From positions 496,001 through 560,000 of the forward strand of contig NZ_JAUSBV010000010.1 of assembly GCF_030651915.1 (NCBI RefSeq): 64,000 nucleotides of DNA. Reading direction: 5' to 3'. Source of the stretch: Parvibaculum sp. (GTDB lineage: Bacteria; Pseudomonadota; Alphaproteobacteria; Parvibaculales; Parvibaculaceae). Both the position numbers and the translations under genes were made by a program. Shown piece by piece: positions 35,908-44,463 of this stretch (positions are counted from its first letter, which is position 1; each line of letters begins with the position of its first letter). The notes under the pieces are model-generated. The model ran no database searches. It had not been told where the DNA came from and saw only the letters and a list, made by a program, of their open reading frames with translations.

Positions 35908-36045
35908 TCAGCCGATCAGGGCCTCGGCGATGCCGACCCAGGCACCGGCCGCCCAGATGAAGGCGGCAACCGAGATCAGCGCTGCCACATCCTGAAGCCA
36001 GTCGCCGGCTTCGCTGTCTCTTGTCCGGTTCCACATTCCGCGCAT
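35908..36045 (-). CDS. Small SOS-controlled membrane protein, 45 aa
   Basis: A complete 45-codon gene: ATG 36045-36043, stop TGA 35910-35908. The N-terminal part is charged (starts MRGMWNRTRDSEAGDW); residues about 19-42 form one hydrophobic helix (DVAALISVAAFIWAAGAWVG). GGAGGG lies 6 bases before the ATG, an excellent ribosome binding site. A perfect LexA box is at 36064-36078 and a one-mismatch box at 36090-36104, inside a promoter with TTGACA. Known SOS-induced small membrane proteins such as SidA of Caulobacter (division inhibitor) and TisB of E. coli are of this size and type; I see no sequence match to either. A function in division arrest or membrane effects is inference. It sits upstream of dnaE on the same strand. 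Confidence 0.8.
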   Translation of the reverse strand: MRGMWNRTRDSEAGDWLQDVAALISVAAFIWAAGAWVGIAEALIG

Positions 36046-36063
36046 CGCTCGCCCTCCAGATGT

Positions 36064-36115
36064 GTTCCTGTAATGTTCTCATCCGGAGTGTTGCTTGTTT
36101 GTTCTCGCGTGTCAA
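36064..36115 (-). promoter_or_regulatory. SOS promoter of the 45-aa membrane protein gene
   Basis: On the minus strand: TTGACA (36115-36110), 17 bases, AACACT (36092-36087), then GAACATTACAGGAAC (36078-36064), a perfect GAAC-N7-GAAC LexA box lying just after the likely transcription start. A second box with one mismatch (GAAC-N7-CAAC, 36104-36090) overlaps the spacer and -10. Two boxes predict tight repression. The rest of the 300-bp gap 36046-36345 shows no other gene I can support. Confidence 0.82.
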
Positions 36116-36345
36116 GAGGGGGGCGTGACCCGGCGCAGCGCGCAACTGCCCGAGGTCCGATTTTTCAGTCCATGGATACCGGCTTGAGCGGGTATGACAA
36201 TTTCTGGATTTGGCCGAGCATGCGATCAAGCGCCATTTCGCTTTTCCCTGAATTGCGAAATCGCTTCATATCTTTGATTCCGGCGCGTCTTCGAACGACG
36301 ATCCGTCCCCTCTGCGTGAAAGGAGCCACGTCGCCTGGAAACGCT

Positions 36346-36606
36346 TTAGCGGCGCTGGAGCCTCGGGCTAAAGGCCGCCCGAGCCGGGCGGGCCGCAGCA
36401 GGGCCCTTCGCCGATCGCCCCGCCGGATGAAGCAGCAGCGCATATGCAAACAGCATCACCGCGACCGCAATCCAGCCCCAAGTCGCCAGACCCGCATCGG
36501 CGGATACCAGCGGCGCCATGCGATCAACCAAGGCCGCAAAGGAACCATGGATGTCGTCGGCGACAAGTTGTTGCGTTTCCCCCCTCAAGGATTCGCCCTC
36601 CCTCAT
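36346..36606 (-). CDS. Small hypothetical membrane protein, 86 aa
   Basis: One clear membrane segment (about 42-60, ATWGWIAVAVMLFAYALLL) follows a soluble N-terminus of about 40 residues; the C-terminal 25 residues are Arg/Ala/Pro-rich and would lie in the cytosol by the positive-inside rule. ATG 36606 has GGGAG close upstream. It lies 102 bases past the SDR stop on the same strand, so it may belong to that operon. I do not recognise the family. Confidence 0.5.
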   Translation of the reverse strand: MREGESLRGETQQLVADDIHGSFAALVDRMAPLVSADAGLATWGWIAVAVMLFAYALLLHPAGRSAKGPAAARPARAAFSPRLQRR

Positions 36607-36708
36607 TATCTCCCACGGGGTAATGCTAAGCCGATTTCCCGACTCGATGAAAGGGTCTTTCGCTGTTGCGCCGCAGCAATCCTGCGCGCGCCGAACCGAC
36701 GGCAGCCG

Positions 36709-37422
36709 CTACCAGGGAACCGGCTTGCCATGATGGTCGAAAAAGCCGCCGGATTGTTCGGGGCCGAGGGCGCCGATTACGGCCAGAAGACGGGCTGCGG
36801 CGTCGGCCGGAGACTGGGTGTCGCGCCCGATGCGGGCAAAGGGCGCCGACAGGCCGGTCGCGACCGTGCCCGGGTGGAGGGCGACGCAGAGGGCCTGCGG
36901 GCGCTTGCGGGCCAGTTCGATGGCGGCGGTACGCACCAGCTGGTTGAGAGCCGCCTTCGAGGCACGGTAGCCGTACCAGCCACCCAGACGGTTGTCGCCG
37001 ATGCTGCCGACTCGCGCGGACAGGGTGGCGAAGACCGACCGCCCCTCGCGCGGCAGAAGCGGCAGCAGATGCTTCATCAGCAAGGCCGGGCCGATCGCGT
37101 TGACCGCGAAGGCATGGGCCAGCGCCGCCGGATCGAGGTCGCGCCAGCTCTTTTCAGGCCGGCAGGTTTCGTCATGGAGGAAGCCGGTCGCGTCGATCAC
37201 CAGGCGCAACTCGCCGGATGCGGCGATACCGGCTGCCGCCACCGCGATGCTCGCCTCATCCAGAAGATCGAGCAGTGGCGCCGTGCGGCGGCCGAGCGCG
37301 ACGACCCGGGCAAAGGTCCCATCCGCATGCAGACGATCGAGCAAGGCGCCGCCAATACCGCCGCCGGCACCGACAACGACCGCCACCGCATGCGACGGCG
37401 TGGCAACCGGTTGACCGGTCAT
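36709..37422 (-). CDS. SDR-family oxidoreductase (C-factor-like)
   Basis: A 237-aa Rossmann-fold protein. The cofactor motif is [13 protein letters not shown]; the active site is Ser in ATLSARVGS and YRASK (Tyr-x3-Lys), followed by [14 protein letters not shown]. The short loops and [11 protein letters not shown] form resemble the CsgA/C-factor branch of SDRs. ATG 37422 overlaps the stop of the DCC gene (ATGA), which fixes the start. Substrate unknown. Confidence 0.85.
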   Translation of the reverse strand: MTGQPVATPSHAVAVVVGAGGGIGGALLDRLHADGTFARVVALGRRTAPLLDLLDEASIAVAAAGIAASGELRLVIDATGFLHDETCRPEKSWRDLDPAALAHAFAVNAIGPALLMKHLLPLLPREGRSVFATLSARVGSIGDNRLGGWYGYRASKAALNQLVRTAAIELARKRPQALCVALHPGTVATGLSAPFARIGRDTQSPADAAARLLAVIGALGPEQSGGFFDHHGKPVPW

Positions 37423-37838
37423 GCGTGCGCCCGGCCCCAAAGCCGGCCGACGAGCCATGACAATAGCGGCCGCAGCGGAAGAAACAGGCGATAGGCGCCT
37501 TCAAGCAGCAACATTCCGCCCGGCAGGCTGGCAAGACGCGCCGCCCAGCGCCAGCGCGGCAGGAGCCGCCAGATGGCAACGAAGGCCGCCGCACCCGACA
37601 GAAGCGCACCATCGGCGCTACGCACATGAAAACGCGCCATGGCCCGTTCGCGCGTCAGGCCGGGACCGAGAGGGACCGCCGAATGTGCGACATCGAGAAA
37701 ACAGAGCGCCGCCGCACCATGCTGTGCCGCATAATGCGCAATTTCGGCACGACAGAGCGGACAGGCGCCGTCGAAATAGACCGTCGCCTCGTGACCGCCA
37801 GCCCCGCTTCCGACTTCCGTTTCCGTCCGTTCCGACAT
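37419..37838 (-). CDS. DCC family (DUF393) thiol-disulfide oxidoreductase-like protein
   Basis: A 139-aa protein with the signature [17 protein letters not shown], where the DGxCxxC motif names the DCC family and resembles a thioredoxin-like redox centre. Downstream are a hydrophobic region [13 protein letters not shown] and a C-terminal amphipathic or membrane-apposed stretch ([20 protein letters not shown]). It overlaps the SDR gene by 4 bases, so the two form an operon after lolD. The family's substrate is not established to my knowledge. Confidence 0.85.
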   Translation of the reverse strand: MSERTETEVGSGAGGHEATVYFDGACPLCRAEIAHYAAQHGAAALCFLDVAHSAVPLGPGLTRERAMARFHVRSADGALLSGAAAFVAIWRLLPRWRWAARLASLPGGMLLLEGAYRLFLPLRPLLSWLVGRLWGRAHA

Positions 37839-37905
37839 GTCTGCACCTTCCGCTTCGTTCTTTCTACGGCGGAGGATGGGCCATGGACCAGTTTGTGCGT
37901 GGCGA

Positions 37906-38616
37906 TCAGAGACTCTGGAAGGCGGCGGCCAGATCGGCGCCTTCATGGAGACGACCTTCATGGAGCAAAACAATGCGGTCCATGTGGCTCGCCAGATCGA
38001 GATTATGGGTGGCGATGAGGGCCGCCACGCCCTGATTGCGGCAGATGTCGAGCAATTCGCCGAAGACCATCCGGGCCGTTTTCGGATCGAGATTGCCGGT
38101 CGGTTCGTCGGCCAGCAGGATGCGCGGGCGGTTGGCCAGCGCGCGGGCAATGGCAACGCGTTGCTGCTCGCCGCCCGAGAGTTCGGCTGGACGGTGCGTG
38201 GCACGGTTGGCGAGTCCCATGCGGGTCAGCAGTTCCAGCGCGAAGGCCTCGGCACGGCGCCGCGGCACGCCGGCAATCATCTGCGGCAGGACGACGTTTT
38301 CCAACGCCGAAAACTCGGCCAGCAGATTGTGAAACTGATACACAAAACCGATTTCGCCGCGGCGGATCGCCGTGCGGCGGGCGTCGGAGAGATGCACCGC
38401 CTCGTGGCCGGAAATCCAGACATCGCCCGCATCCGGCGCTTCGAGCAGACCGGCGATGTGGAGCAGCGAGGACTTGCCGGCGCCGGAGGGCCCGACCAGC
38501 GCGACGATCTCGCCGGCGAAAACATCGAGGTCGGCACCGGCGAATATGTGCAGTGTTTCCTCGCCCTGCAGGTAGGTGCGTGTGATGCCACGAAGGCTGA
38601 GAACGGCATCACTCAT
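37906..38616 (-). CDS. lolD: Lipoprotein-releasing system ATP-binding protein
   Basis: A 236-aa ABC ATPase that powers lipoprotein extraction from the inner membrane. Walker A GPSGAGKS (42-49), signature LSGGEQQR (146-153), Walker B ILLADE (166-171), LolD-type motif [19 protein letters not shown]. It overlaps the permease gene by 8 bases; start ATG 38616 gives [11 protein letters not shown]. Confidence 0.95.
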   Translation of the reverse strand: MSDAVLSLRGITRTYLQGEETLHIFAGADLDVFAGEIVALVGPSGAGKSSLLHIAGLLEAPDAGDVWISGHEAVHLSDARRTAIRRGEIGFVYQFHNLLAEFSALENVVLPQMIAGVPRRRAEAFALELLTRMGLANRATHRPAELSGGEQQRVAIARALANRPRILLADEPTGNLDPKTARMVFGELLDICRNQGVAALIATHNLDLASHMDRIVLLHEGRLHEGADLAAAFQSL

Positions 38617-39901
38617 AACGCAGTGCCTCCACCGGATCGAGCGAGGCGGCGCGCCAGGCAGGATAAAGCGTCGCGGCAAATGACAGCGCCAACGCCATCA
38701 ACACCACCGAGGTCACTTCGCCAACATCGATCTCGGCGGGCATGCGGCTCAGAAAATAGACTTCGGGCGAAAACAGCTCGGTGCCCGAGAGCTTCGACAG
38801 CCATTGGCGCAGGGTTTCGATGTTGAGACAGAAGACCGTACCAAGGACAAACCCCGCCAGCGTACCGACGACGCCGATCGAGGCGCCCGAGATGAAGAAG
38901 ACGCGCATGACGGCGCCCTTGGTCGCACCCATGGTACGCAGCACCGCGATGTCGCGCCCCTTGTCCTTCACCAGCATGATCAGGCCCGAGACAATGTTCA
39001 GCGCCGCGACAATCAGGATCAAGGTCAGGATCAGAAACATCACATTGCGCTCGACCTGCAGCGCGCTGAAGAAGCTCTGATTGGTCTGCTGCCATGTCTG
39101 CACATCGCAACAGTCGCCGGCCGCAGCGCGGATCGCCGGCGCAACCGCGTTGACGCGATCAGGATTGTCGATGCGAATTTCGAGCGCGCTGACACCCTCG
39201 AAGGTACGGAAATAGTTGCGCGCTTCATCGAGCGGCATGAAGACGAAGCTGGCATCGTATTCCGACATGCCGACTTCGAAGACGGCAACAACCGGATAAG
39301 CGCCAACGCGGGGCGCCGTGCCGAAGGGCGTGATGGCGCCGCGCGGCGACAGCAACGTGATGTTGTCGCCGACAAGAAGGCCGAGCGATTGCGCCATCCG
39401 GGAACCGATCACGACGCCGCCTTCATCGAATCCGTCCAGCGAGCCGGCCACGATGCTGTCCGAAACAACGGTCAGATTTTTCAGGTCGCGCTCGCGCATG
39501 CCGCGGACGATGGCCCCGCCGGCATTTTGCGGGCTCGAGACCATGACCTGGCCTTCGACCAGCGGCATGACGCTGACGACACCCGGGATTTCGCCAATGC
39601 GGGCGGCCTTTGTATCGTAGTCCATCACATGCATGCCGATACCGCGCACGAACATGTGACCGTTGAGGCCGAGAATTTTCGAGAGAAGTTCGGTGCGAAA
39701 ACCGTTCATCACCGACATGACGATGATCAGCGTCGCCACACCCAGCATGATGCCGGCAAAGGAGAAGCCGGCAATGACAGAGATGAAACCTTCACGCCGG
39801 CGGGCGCGCAGATAGCGCATCGCCAGCAGCCATTCGAAGGCGCCGAAGGGGCGTGCCCTGCCCTGGGCCGGTTCGGCTGCGGAATGTGCGATATCGGTCA
39901 T
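38609..39901 (-). CDS. lolC: Lipoprotein-releasing system permease (LolC/LolE family)
   Basis: A 430-aa MacB-type permease with four membrane helices: one N-terminal ([20 protein letters not shown]), a large periplasmic domain (about 60-280), and three C-terminal helices ([20 protein letters not shown] onward). RLALP-type N-terminus [18 protein letters not shown] is typical. There is one permease gene only, as in many alphaproteobacteria, so it probably works as a homodimer with LolD; LolC versus LolE cannot be separated. Confidence 0.93.
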   Translation of the reverse strand: MTDIAHSAAEPAQGRARPFGAFEWLLAMRYLRARRREGFISVIAGFSFAGIMLGVATLIIVMSVMNGFRTELLSKILGLNGHMFVRGIGMHVMDYDTKAARIGEIPGVVSVMPLVEGQVMVSSPQNAGGAIVRGMRERDLKNLTVVSDSIVAGSLDGFDEGGVVIGSRMAQSLGLLVGDNITLLSPRGAITPFGTAPRVGAYPVVAVFEVGMSEYDASFVFMPLDEARNYFRTFEGVSALEIRIDNPDRVNAVAPAIRAAAGDCCDVQTWQQTNQSFFSALQVERNVMFLILTLILIVAALNIVSGLIMLVKDKGRDIAVLRTMGATKGAVMRVFFISGASIGVVGTLAGFVLGTVFCLNIETLRQWLSKLSGTELFSPEVYFLSRMPAEIDVGEVTSVVLMALALSFAATLYPAWRAASLDPVEALRYE

Positions 39902-40021
39902 GCCCTGTCCTCAGGGCCATCGGCTTTGCCGATTGCCCTTCGTTGTTTGGCCTCAAGCGCCGGCGCCGCCATCCGGCGGCTTGGCTTACGCGCCATAAGG
40001 CGCGGCGGCCGGTCGGCCTTG

Positions 40022-40045
40022 CCGTTTTTCGTAAGCGAAAAACGG
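40022..40045. terminator. 10-bp hairpin after proS
   Basis: CCGTTTTTCG (40022-40031), TAAG, CGAAAAACGG (40036-40045), perfect. It starts 20 bases past the proS stop on the minus strand. No T-run follows the stem; the stem itself is T-rich. It shares the CGAAA/TTTCG core with hairpins at 35766-35848. Confidence 0.45.
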
Positions 40046-40064
40046 ATACCCTCTTATCACCATC

Positions 40065-41384
40065 TCAACTCGCAATCTTCGCCAGCGCCGCCTCCGGCGA
40101 CAGTTCGACGCGTTCGCCACTGGCGCGATTCTTCAACTCGACTGTGCCGGATTTAAGGCCACGCGGGCCGACGACCAGCTGCCAGGGCAGACCGATCAGA
40201 TCCATGTTCGAGAATTTCGCCCCTGCCCGCTCGTCGGTATCGTCGTAGAGCGTGTCGATGCCGAGGGCGGCGAGCTTCGCATAGAGGTCCTCGCAGGCGG
40301 CATCGGTTTCGGCATCGCCCGATTTCAGGTTGATCAGGCCGACGCGGAAGGGCGCGACCGCTTCGGGCCAGACGATGCCCGCCTCGTCGTGGCTTGCCTC
40401 GATGATGGCGCCGACCAGGCGCGAGACGCCGATGCCGTAGGAGCCCATCTGGGCCGGGACTTCCTTGCCGTCGGATCCGGCAATGACGCAGCCCATCGCC
40501 TCGGAATATTTGGTGCCGAAGAAGAAGATGTGGCCGACCTCGATGCCGCGGGCGGAGAGCTGCTTGTCGGCCGGGACTTCGGCGGCGAAGCGGGCGGCAT
40601 CGTGCTTCTCGTCGGTGGCGGCGTAAAGGGTGGTGCGGGCGTCGATGACCGGCGTCAGGTCGCCCTCGTAGTCGAGGTCGTCGCCGGGGACGGGCATGTC
40701 GACCAGATCGCGATGGCAGAAGACGGCGCTCTCGCCGGTTTCGGCCAGGATGATGAATTCATGGCTCATGTCGCCGCCGATGGGGCCGGTGTCGGCGGCC
40801 ATCGGGATCGCCTTCAGGCCCATGCGTTCGAAGGAGCGCAGATAAGCCACGAACATCTTGCGATAGGCGCGGCGCGCGCCCTCGACATCGATGTCGAAGG
40901 AGTAGCCGTCCTTCATCAGGAATTCGCGGCCGCGCATGACGCCGAAGCGGGGGCGGATCTCGTCGCGGAACTTCCACTGGATGTGGAAGAGATTGCGCGG
41001 CAGATCGCGATAGGACTTCACGGCACCCTTGAAGATTTCGGTGATCATCTCCTCGTTGGTGGGGCCGAAAAGCATGTCGCGCTCGTGGCGGTCCTTGATG
41101 CGCAGCATTTCGGGGCCGTAGGCGTCGTAGCGGCCGGACTGGCGCCAGAGGTCGGCCGATTGCAGCGTCGGCATCAGGAGTTCGATGGCGCCGGCGCGGC
41201 GCTGTTCGTCGCGGACGATCGCCTCGATCTTGCGCAGGACGGCCAGCCCCAGAGGCAACCAGGCATAGATGCCGGCGGCGGTCTGGCGGACCATGCCGGC
41301 ACGCAGCATCAGCCGGTGCGAGGGGATCTGCGCCTCGGCCGGGTTTTCCTTCAGGGTGGGCAGAAAATATCTTGAAAGGCGCAT
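40065..41384 (-). CDS. proS: Prolyl-tRNA synthetase (short alphaproteobacterial form)
   Basis: A 439-aa class II synthetase. [20 protein letters not shown] and [19 protein letters not shown] are at the N-terminus; [13 protein letters not shown] (motif 2 region) and [14 protein letters not shown] (motif 3) complete the core, followed by the anticodon-binding domain. It lacks the editing insertion of the ~570-aa bacterial form, the known short type of this class. ATG 41384. Confidence 0.96.
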   Translation of the reverse strand: MRLSRYFLPTLKENPAEAQIPSHRLMLRAGMVRQTAAGIYAWLPLGLAVLRKIEAIVRDEQRRAGAIELLMPTLQSADLWRQSGRYDAYGPEMLRIKDRHERDMLFGPTNEEMITEIFKGAVKSYRDLPRNLFHIQWKFRDEIRPRFGVMRGREFLMKDGYSFDIDVEGARRAYRKMFVAYLRSFERMGLKAIPMAADTGPIGGDMSHEFIILAETGESAVFCHRDLVDMPVPGDDLDYEGDLTPVIDARTTLYAATDEKHDAARFAAEVPADKQLSARGIEVGHIFFFGTKYSEAMGCVIAGSDGKEVPAQMGSYGIGVSRLVGAIIEASHDEAGIVWPEAVAPFRVGLINLKSGDAETDAACEDLYAKLAALGIDTLYDDTDERAGAKFSNMDLIGLPWQLVVGPRGLKSGTVELKNRASGERVELSPEAALAKIAS

Positions 41385-41450
41385 GATCACCTGACCGCGG
41401 GGGCACGAGCCTTGCGGCGGCCGCCGAGGCTTCGGATTGGGGCTCAAGTT

Positions 41451-43151
41451 TTAGGGGGTTGCGACCGGATTCGCAATGTCGGGCACGGCGACCGACTGGC
41501 GGCGCACCAGGCCCTCCAGATATGCCCTCACATCGACCTCCGGACCCTCAACGACGCCGCGGCCGGTGCGCGGGCCCCAGGGGCCGCGTTCGAGTTCGTC
41601 GATCGAATAGCCCATGTCGACATCGTAGGTGCGGTCGATCTGGTTCCTGAGATAGCGCTGGGCCTCGTACCAACGGGTCTTGTCCGCGCCTTCGTTGCAG
41701 GAGGCGAGTTCATCGCCGGATGCGCCCCATCGGCGCTCGATGCATTGATAGGGATCGAAGGAGAGATCGTAGAGGCGGTGGACGATGTCATCGATGGTGA
41801 GCGTGACGGTGCGGCCGGCGGAATTCCTGTAGTCGATGCGGCAGAGTTCGTTCTGTTCCCTGTAAGCGGTCAGCAGATCGCCGGCGAGATCGGTACCCTC
41901 GTAATGGAGGCGCGGGGCGTCGACCATGTCCAACTTGATGAAGTCGACAATGTGATCGTACATCTCCTTGAAGGCGGTCTTCAGGCGGGCGTCGCGCGAG
42001 GGTGTCGAGTAGAGCTCCCAAACGCCGTGCGTGCCGTAGATGTTGTTGGGCAGACGCGCGGGCGGGCTCATGTTCTGGATGCCGCGGGCGGTCGAGATTT
42101 CGACGGCATGCTTGCGGGCGCGCAGATCGAAGCAAACCGACTGCATCATGCCGCGCAGTTCGGCGACCGGATGATATTCGAGTTCGCCGATCGACATGCG
42201 GGCGCGCAAATAAGTGTAGAAATCCATGCTCTCGCCGTTCCAGACCCATTGCGCCATGCCCCATGCATAAGGATTGACGGGCGGGTTGCCGGTGTATTGC
42301 TCGAGCGAGAAATCCTCCAGATCGGCATTCATGATCGGCGCGATGCGGCCGCCGACAAGGGCACCGTTGGCGGCGCGGATTGCGCCGACGACTTCGATGG
42401 GGCGGAACTTCTGAAAGATCGAGCCGAGTTGCGGGCCGGTGCGCAGGAATTCGCGACCGAGAAAGGTGCGGCTCAGCGAATGATCGGGGTGGGACGAGAA
42501 GATCAGGATGCGGCCGCCGGATTCGACGCGCCAGACCAGCGAGGCATGGCCGTTGACGTCATAGGCGATGGTGCCGGGGCGGATCGACGCGCGGTCGAGG
42601 CGCGGCGCATAGGTGTCGGTGAACATCACGGGATGGTCGATCGTCGCGTCGCGGCGGAACATCGCCGTCGAAACGAAATTGACGATGTTGTGAAGGATCG
42701 GCACAGCGGCAACCCCGCGCGCGGTGCGCGGCACGGAATCGCGGGCGACGATGTCGTTGCCTTCCAGCGAATAGCGAATATCCGTACCCGGACCGTCATG
42801 GGCACGCATCGCCGATTGCCAGGCGAAAGGCAGGCCGTTCTTCCAGGCGAAATAGGCGCGCAGGACATAGGGCATGTCGGCGCAGTCGGCGTAGAAGCGG
42901 GTGCGCGGATCGGTGTGGCGATAGGGGTTGGCCGGGCTTTTCAGGCACTGGTCGAGCGTCCAGCAATCGGCGGCGCCGAGGCCGGCGATGAAATCCTCCC
43001 AGGATTTTTCGTGCGCGTCGCTCCAGCGTTGCTCGGTGATGCGCCAGAGGCCGTCGCTTGCCGAGGCGGCGGGCGCAAGCGCCAGCGACCAGAATGCCGC
43101 AAATCCGACGCACAAAGACAGAATGCCGGTTTTCCGGCCCCAGAAACGCAT
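41451..43151 (-). CDS. Secreted hypothetical protein, possible papain-like cysteine hydrolase
   Basis: A 566-aa protein with a signal peptide (about 1-32, MRFWGRKTGILSLCVGFAAF through PAASAS). Cys90 in RFYADCADMPYVLRAYFAWK starts a helix, and His202 in YDVNGHASLVWRVE sits on a strand. This Cys-helix then GH-strand order is that of NlpC/P60 and transglutaminase-like hydrolases. Further Cys at 63, 69 and in the C-terminal half (ELCRIDY, YQCIERR) could form disulfides in the periplasm. The C-terminal ~250 residues are unassigned. I do not recognise a named family. It is the last gene of a three-gene minus-strand operon, 77 bases after the 147-aa gene, and ends 66 bases before the proS start. Confidence 0.75.
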   Translation of the reverse strand: MRFWGRKTGILSLCVGFAAFWSLALAPAASASDGLWRITEQRWSDAHEKSWEDFIAGLGAADCWTLDQCLKSPANPYRHTDPRTRFYADCADMPYVLRAYFAWKNGLPFAWQSAMRAHDGPGTDIRYSLEGNDIVARDSVPRTARGVAAVPILHNIVNFVSTAMFRRDATIDHPVMFTDTYAPRLDRASIRPGTIAYDVNGHASLVWRVESGGRILIFSSHPDHSLSRTFLGREFLRTGPQLGSIFQKFRPIEVVGAIRAANGALVGGRIAPIMNADLEDFSLEQYTGNPPVNPYAWGMAQWVWNGESMDFYTYLRARMSIGELEYHPVAELRGMMQSVCFDLRARKHAVEISTARGIQNMSPPARLPNNIYGTHGVWELYSTPSRDARLKTAFKEMYDHIVDFIKLDMVDAPRLHYEGTDLAGDLLTAYREQNELCRIDYRNSAGRTVTLTIDDIVHRLYDLSFDPYQCIERRWGASGDELASCNEGADKTRWYEAQRYLRNQIDRTYDVDMGYSIDELERGPWGPRTGRGVVEGPEVDVRAYLEGLVRRQSVAVPDIANPVATP

Positions 43152-43228
43152 ATCTTCGCCCCACCCATTGAGCCACAAGCCTGTGGGCGGGGGACTTCCG
43201 TGTCAACAAAAGCCGGATCGCGATCGCG

Positions 43229-43672
43229 TCATTTCACCGGCTTGTGATGCAATCTTGCACAAGCTTCGGCCAAAGCATGGTTAGCGCCGGAGACATCGTG
43301 GCCGTCAATGGTGGTTCGGCCGGTCTTCATGTCGATCGCGACGCGCGCGACGGTCAATTTCGTCGCCGAATTGAAAGCCGGGTTGCGGCCGACCAGCGGG
43401 TCGAGTGTCATGTCGAATTCGTAGACGGGACGCAGACCATAGGAATAGCCGCCGCCGAGGTCGGCCGGGGCGACGGGGCTGCCGTCGGCGGCAACGCCCG
43501 GAAGGTAATCCGCGCCACCGGGGAAGTGAACGGCAATGGCGTCGCAGTCGGATTGCTCGATATAGGCGATGTCGGTGCCTGCCAGTTCCTCGGTCGATGC
43601 CGGGAGGGCCGCTACCATTGCGGTAGCGAGCCCTATCAACCATGACAAATACCGACTCGATCGAACCGACAT
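43229..43672 (-). CDS. Secreted hypothetical protein, 147 aa
   Basis: A signal peptide (about 1-28, SWLIGLATAMVAALPAS) and a mature domain of about 118 residues. Visible features are YIEQSDCDAIAVHFPGGADY with a single Cys, a Gly-rich GGGYSYGLRPVYEFDM and DPLVGRNPAFNSATKLTVA. The ATG is at 43672, 4 bases after the 81-aa gene. No family recognised. Probably periplasmic and co-expressed with the 566-aa protein. Confidence 0.68.
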   Translation of the reverse strand: MSVRSSRYLSWLIGLATAMVAALPASTEELAGTDIAYIEQSDCDAIAVHFPGGADYLPGVAADGSPVAPADLGGGYSYGLRPVYEFDMTLDPLVGRNPAFNSATKLTVARVAIDMKTGRTTIDGHDVSGANHALAEACARLHHKPVK

Positions 43673-43676
43673 TGCT

Positions 43677-43922
43677 TTACTTCTTCCAGACCGACCGGTC
43701 GCTCTCAAGCAACGACAACAAATACCGGCAGGCGGATTCTTCATCTGGAAAGCGTCTGAGTTCATTCTTTCGACCACGTTCGGCGTAGTAGACTTCCCAC
43801 ATCGATCCCGAATGCTCGATACGAAACTCCTCGGTGTCGGCATCCGAACCGGATCCGTAGCGGACCGCGGCGGGATCGATATTTCGTCCCGCCAAAAACT
43901 CCTGAAGCTCACCCAGTGTCAT
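43677..43922 (-). CDS. Small hypothetical protein, 81 aa, immunity-like composition
   Basis: A cytosolic 81-aa acidic protein: MTLGELQEFLAGRNIDPAAV, a central strand pair MWEVYYAERGRKNELRRF, and PDEESACRYLLSLLESD at the end. From memory, WxVYYxERG...F..E..ACRYLL is a pattern of small proteins next to toxin domains in other bacteria; unverified. ATG 43922 has AAGG upstream. First gene of the operon, behind two palindromes at 43946-43990. Confidence 0.68.
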   Translation of the reverse strand: MTLGELQEFLAGRNIDPAAVRYGSGSDADTEEFRIEHSGSMWEVYYAERGRKNELRRFPDEESACRYLLSLLESDRSVWKK

Positions 43923-43945
43923 CACCCACCTTGTGTGAATCGAGC

Positions 43946-43990
43946 GACATCTTGATGTCAGCAATATTGTTGCGGGAAATCCTCAACAAT
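43946..43990 (-). promoter_or_regulatory. Two palindromes upstream of the three-gene operon
   Basis: GACATC-TT-GATGTC (43946-43959) and ATTGTTG (43966-43972) with CAACAAT (43984-43990) lie 24-68 bases before the start of the 81-aa gene. TTGAGG and AATATT within this stretch could be a weak promoter. Placement suggests operator sites for an unlinked regulator. Confidence 0.45.
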
Positions 43991-44259
43991 ACAAACCAGC
44001 ACCCGACAAGGGACGTTGCGGCGGGGGCAGCATTTCGTGAACGACCGGAAACCGAGGCCGGCGCTGTCAGAGCGCCCGTTCGATCTTGCGGGCAACGGGA
44101 CAACGGTCCGGACCGCGGGACTCGCCGTCGCCTTCGCCGTCAAGCTCGCCTTGCAGCGAACCGGGCAATGAAGCGGACGTCAGCGGCCTCTCATTCGACC
44201 GGAAATTGCCGAGCGCGGGACTCGGATTTGCGAAAATTTCCAGCAGACACAATAGGCGC

Positions 44260-44288
44260 GTGACACGTCGCCGCAGGCTGGCTATAGT
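44260..44288 (+). promoter_or_regulatory. Strong sigma70 promoter of a small RNA candidate
   Basis: GTGACA (44260-44265), exactly 17 bases, TATAGT (44283-44288). Five of six match at each box. No protein gene with a normal start follows on this strand before the terminator at 44404-44436. Confidence 0.65.
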
Positions 44289-44293
44289 CCCTG

Positions 44294-44436
44294 CACAAAA
44301 AGGGGAAATAAGCGCGCGAGCGCGGCCCAGGTTTAGGGAGGAAACGCAGACTTTGTCCGCCGGAAACGGGCGGCAGAGGCGCGGCAAGAGGGAATACTAA
44401 CGAGCAAGGCAGCGAAAGCTGGCCTTGCTTTTTTTT
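44294..44436 (+). ncRNA. Candidate small RNA of about 140 nt
   Basis: The stretch between the promoter at 44260-44288 and an intrinsic terminator. It contains GC-rich inverted pieces (GCGCGCGAGCGCG near 44312; CCGCC and GGGCGG around GGAAAC near 44360-44372) and a purine-rich AGGGAGGAAACG (44335-44346) that could pair with or act as a ribosome binding region. A 15-codon frame from TTG 44353 to TAA 44400 is possible but poorly placed, so a tiny mRNA is the alternative. It is not SRP RNA, tmRNA or RNase P RNA by sequence; a 6S-like RNA cannot be excluded. It ends 27 bases from the convergent DUF1467 stop. The remaining sequence 43991-44259 shows nothing I can support. Confidence 0.5.
44404..44436 (+). 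terminator. Intrinsic terminator of the small RNA candidate
   Basis: GCAAGGC-AGC (44404-44413), loop GAAA, GCT, one bulged G, GCCTTGC (44422-44428), followed by eight T (44429-44436). This is the best intrinsic terminator in the window. Confidence 0.88.
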
Positions 44437-44463
44437 GCGGTTTTCCCCGGAACCTGCTGCCCG

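Noticed and set aside
36165-36266. A 34-codon minus-strand frame (MKRFRNSGKSEMALDRM...) between the 86-aa and 45-aa genes.
   Set aside because: No ribosome binding site and no conserved feature. It was compared with the 45-aa gene, which has all signals.
32116-37494. A very long open frame on the plus strand (about 1790 codons) opposite dnaE and the neighbouring genes.
   Set aside because: It is antisense to dnaE, whose domains are unmistakable. Long antisense frames are expected in GC-rich codon usage. The translation is His/Asp/Arg-rich with no domain.
44353-44400. A 15-codon peptide (TTG start) within the small RNA candidate.
   Set aside because: The purine-rich site is about 11 bases away and the start is TTG. 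Kept only as an alternative in the small RNA entry.
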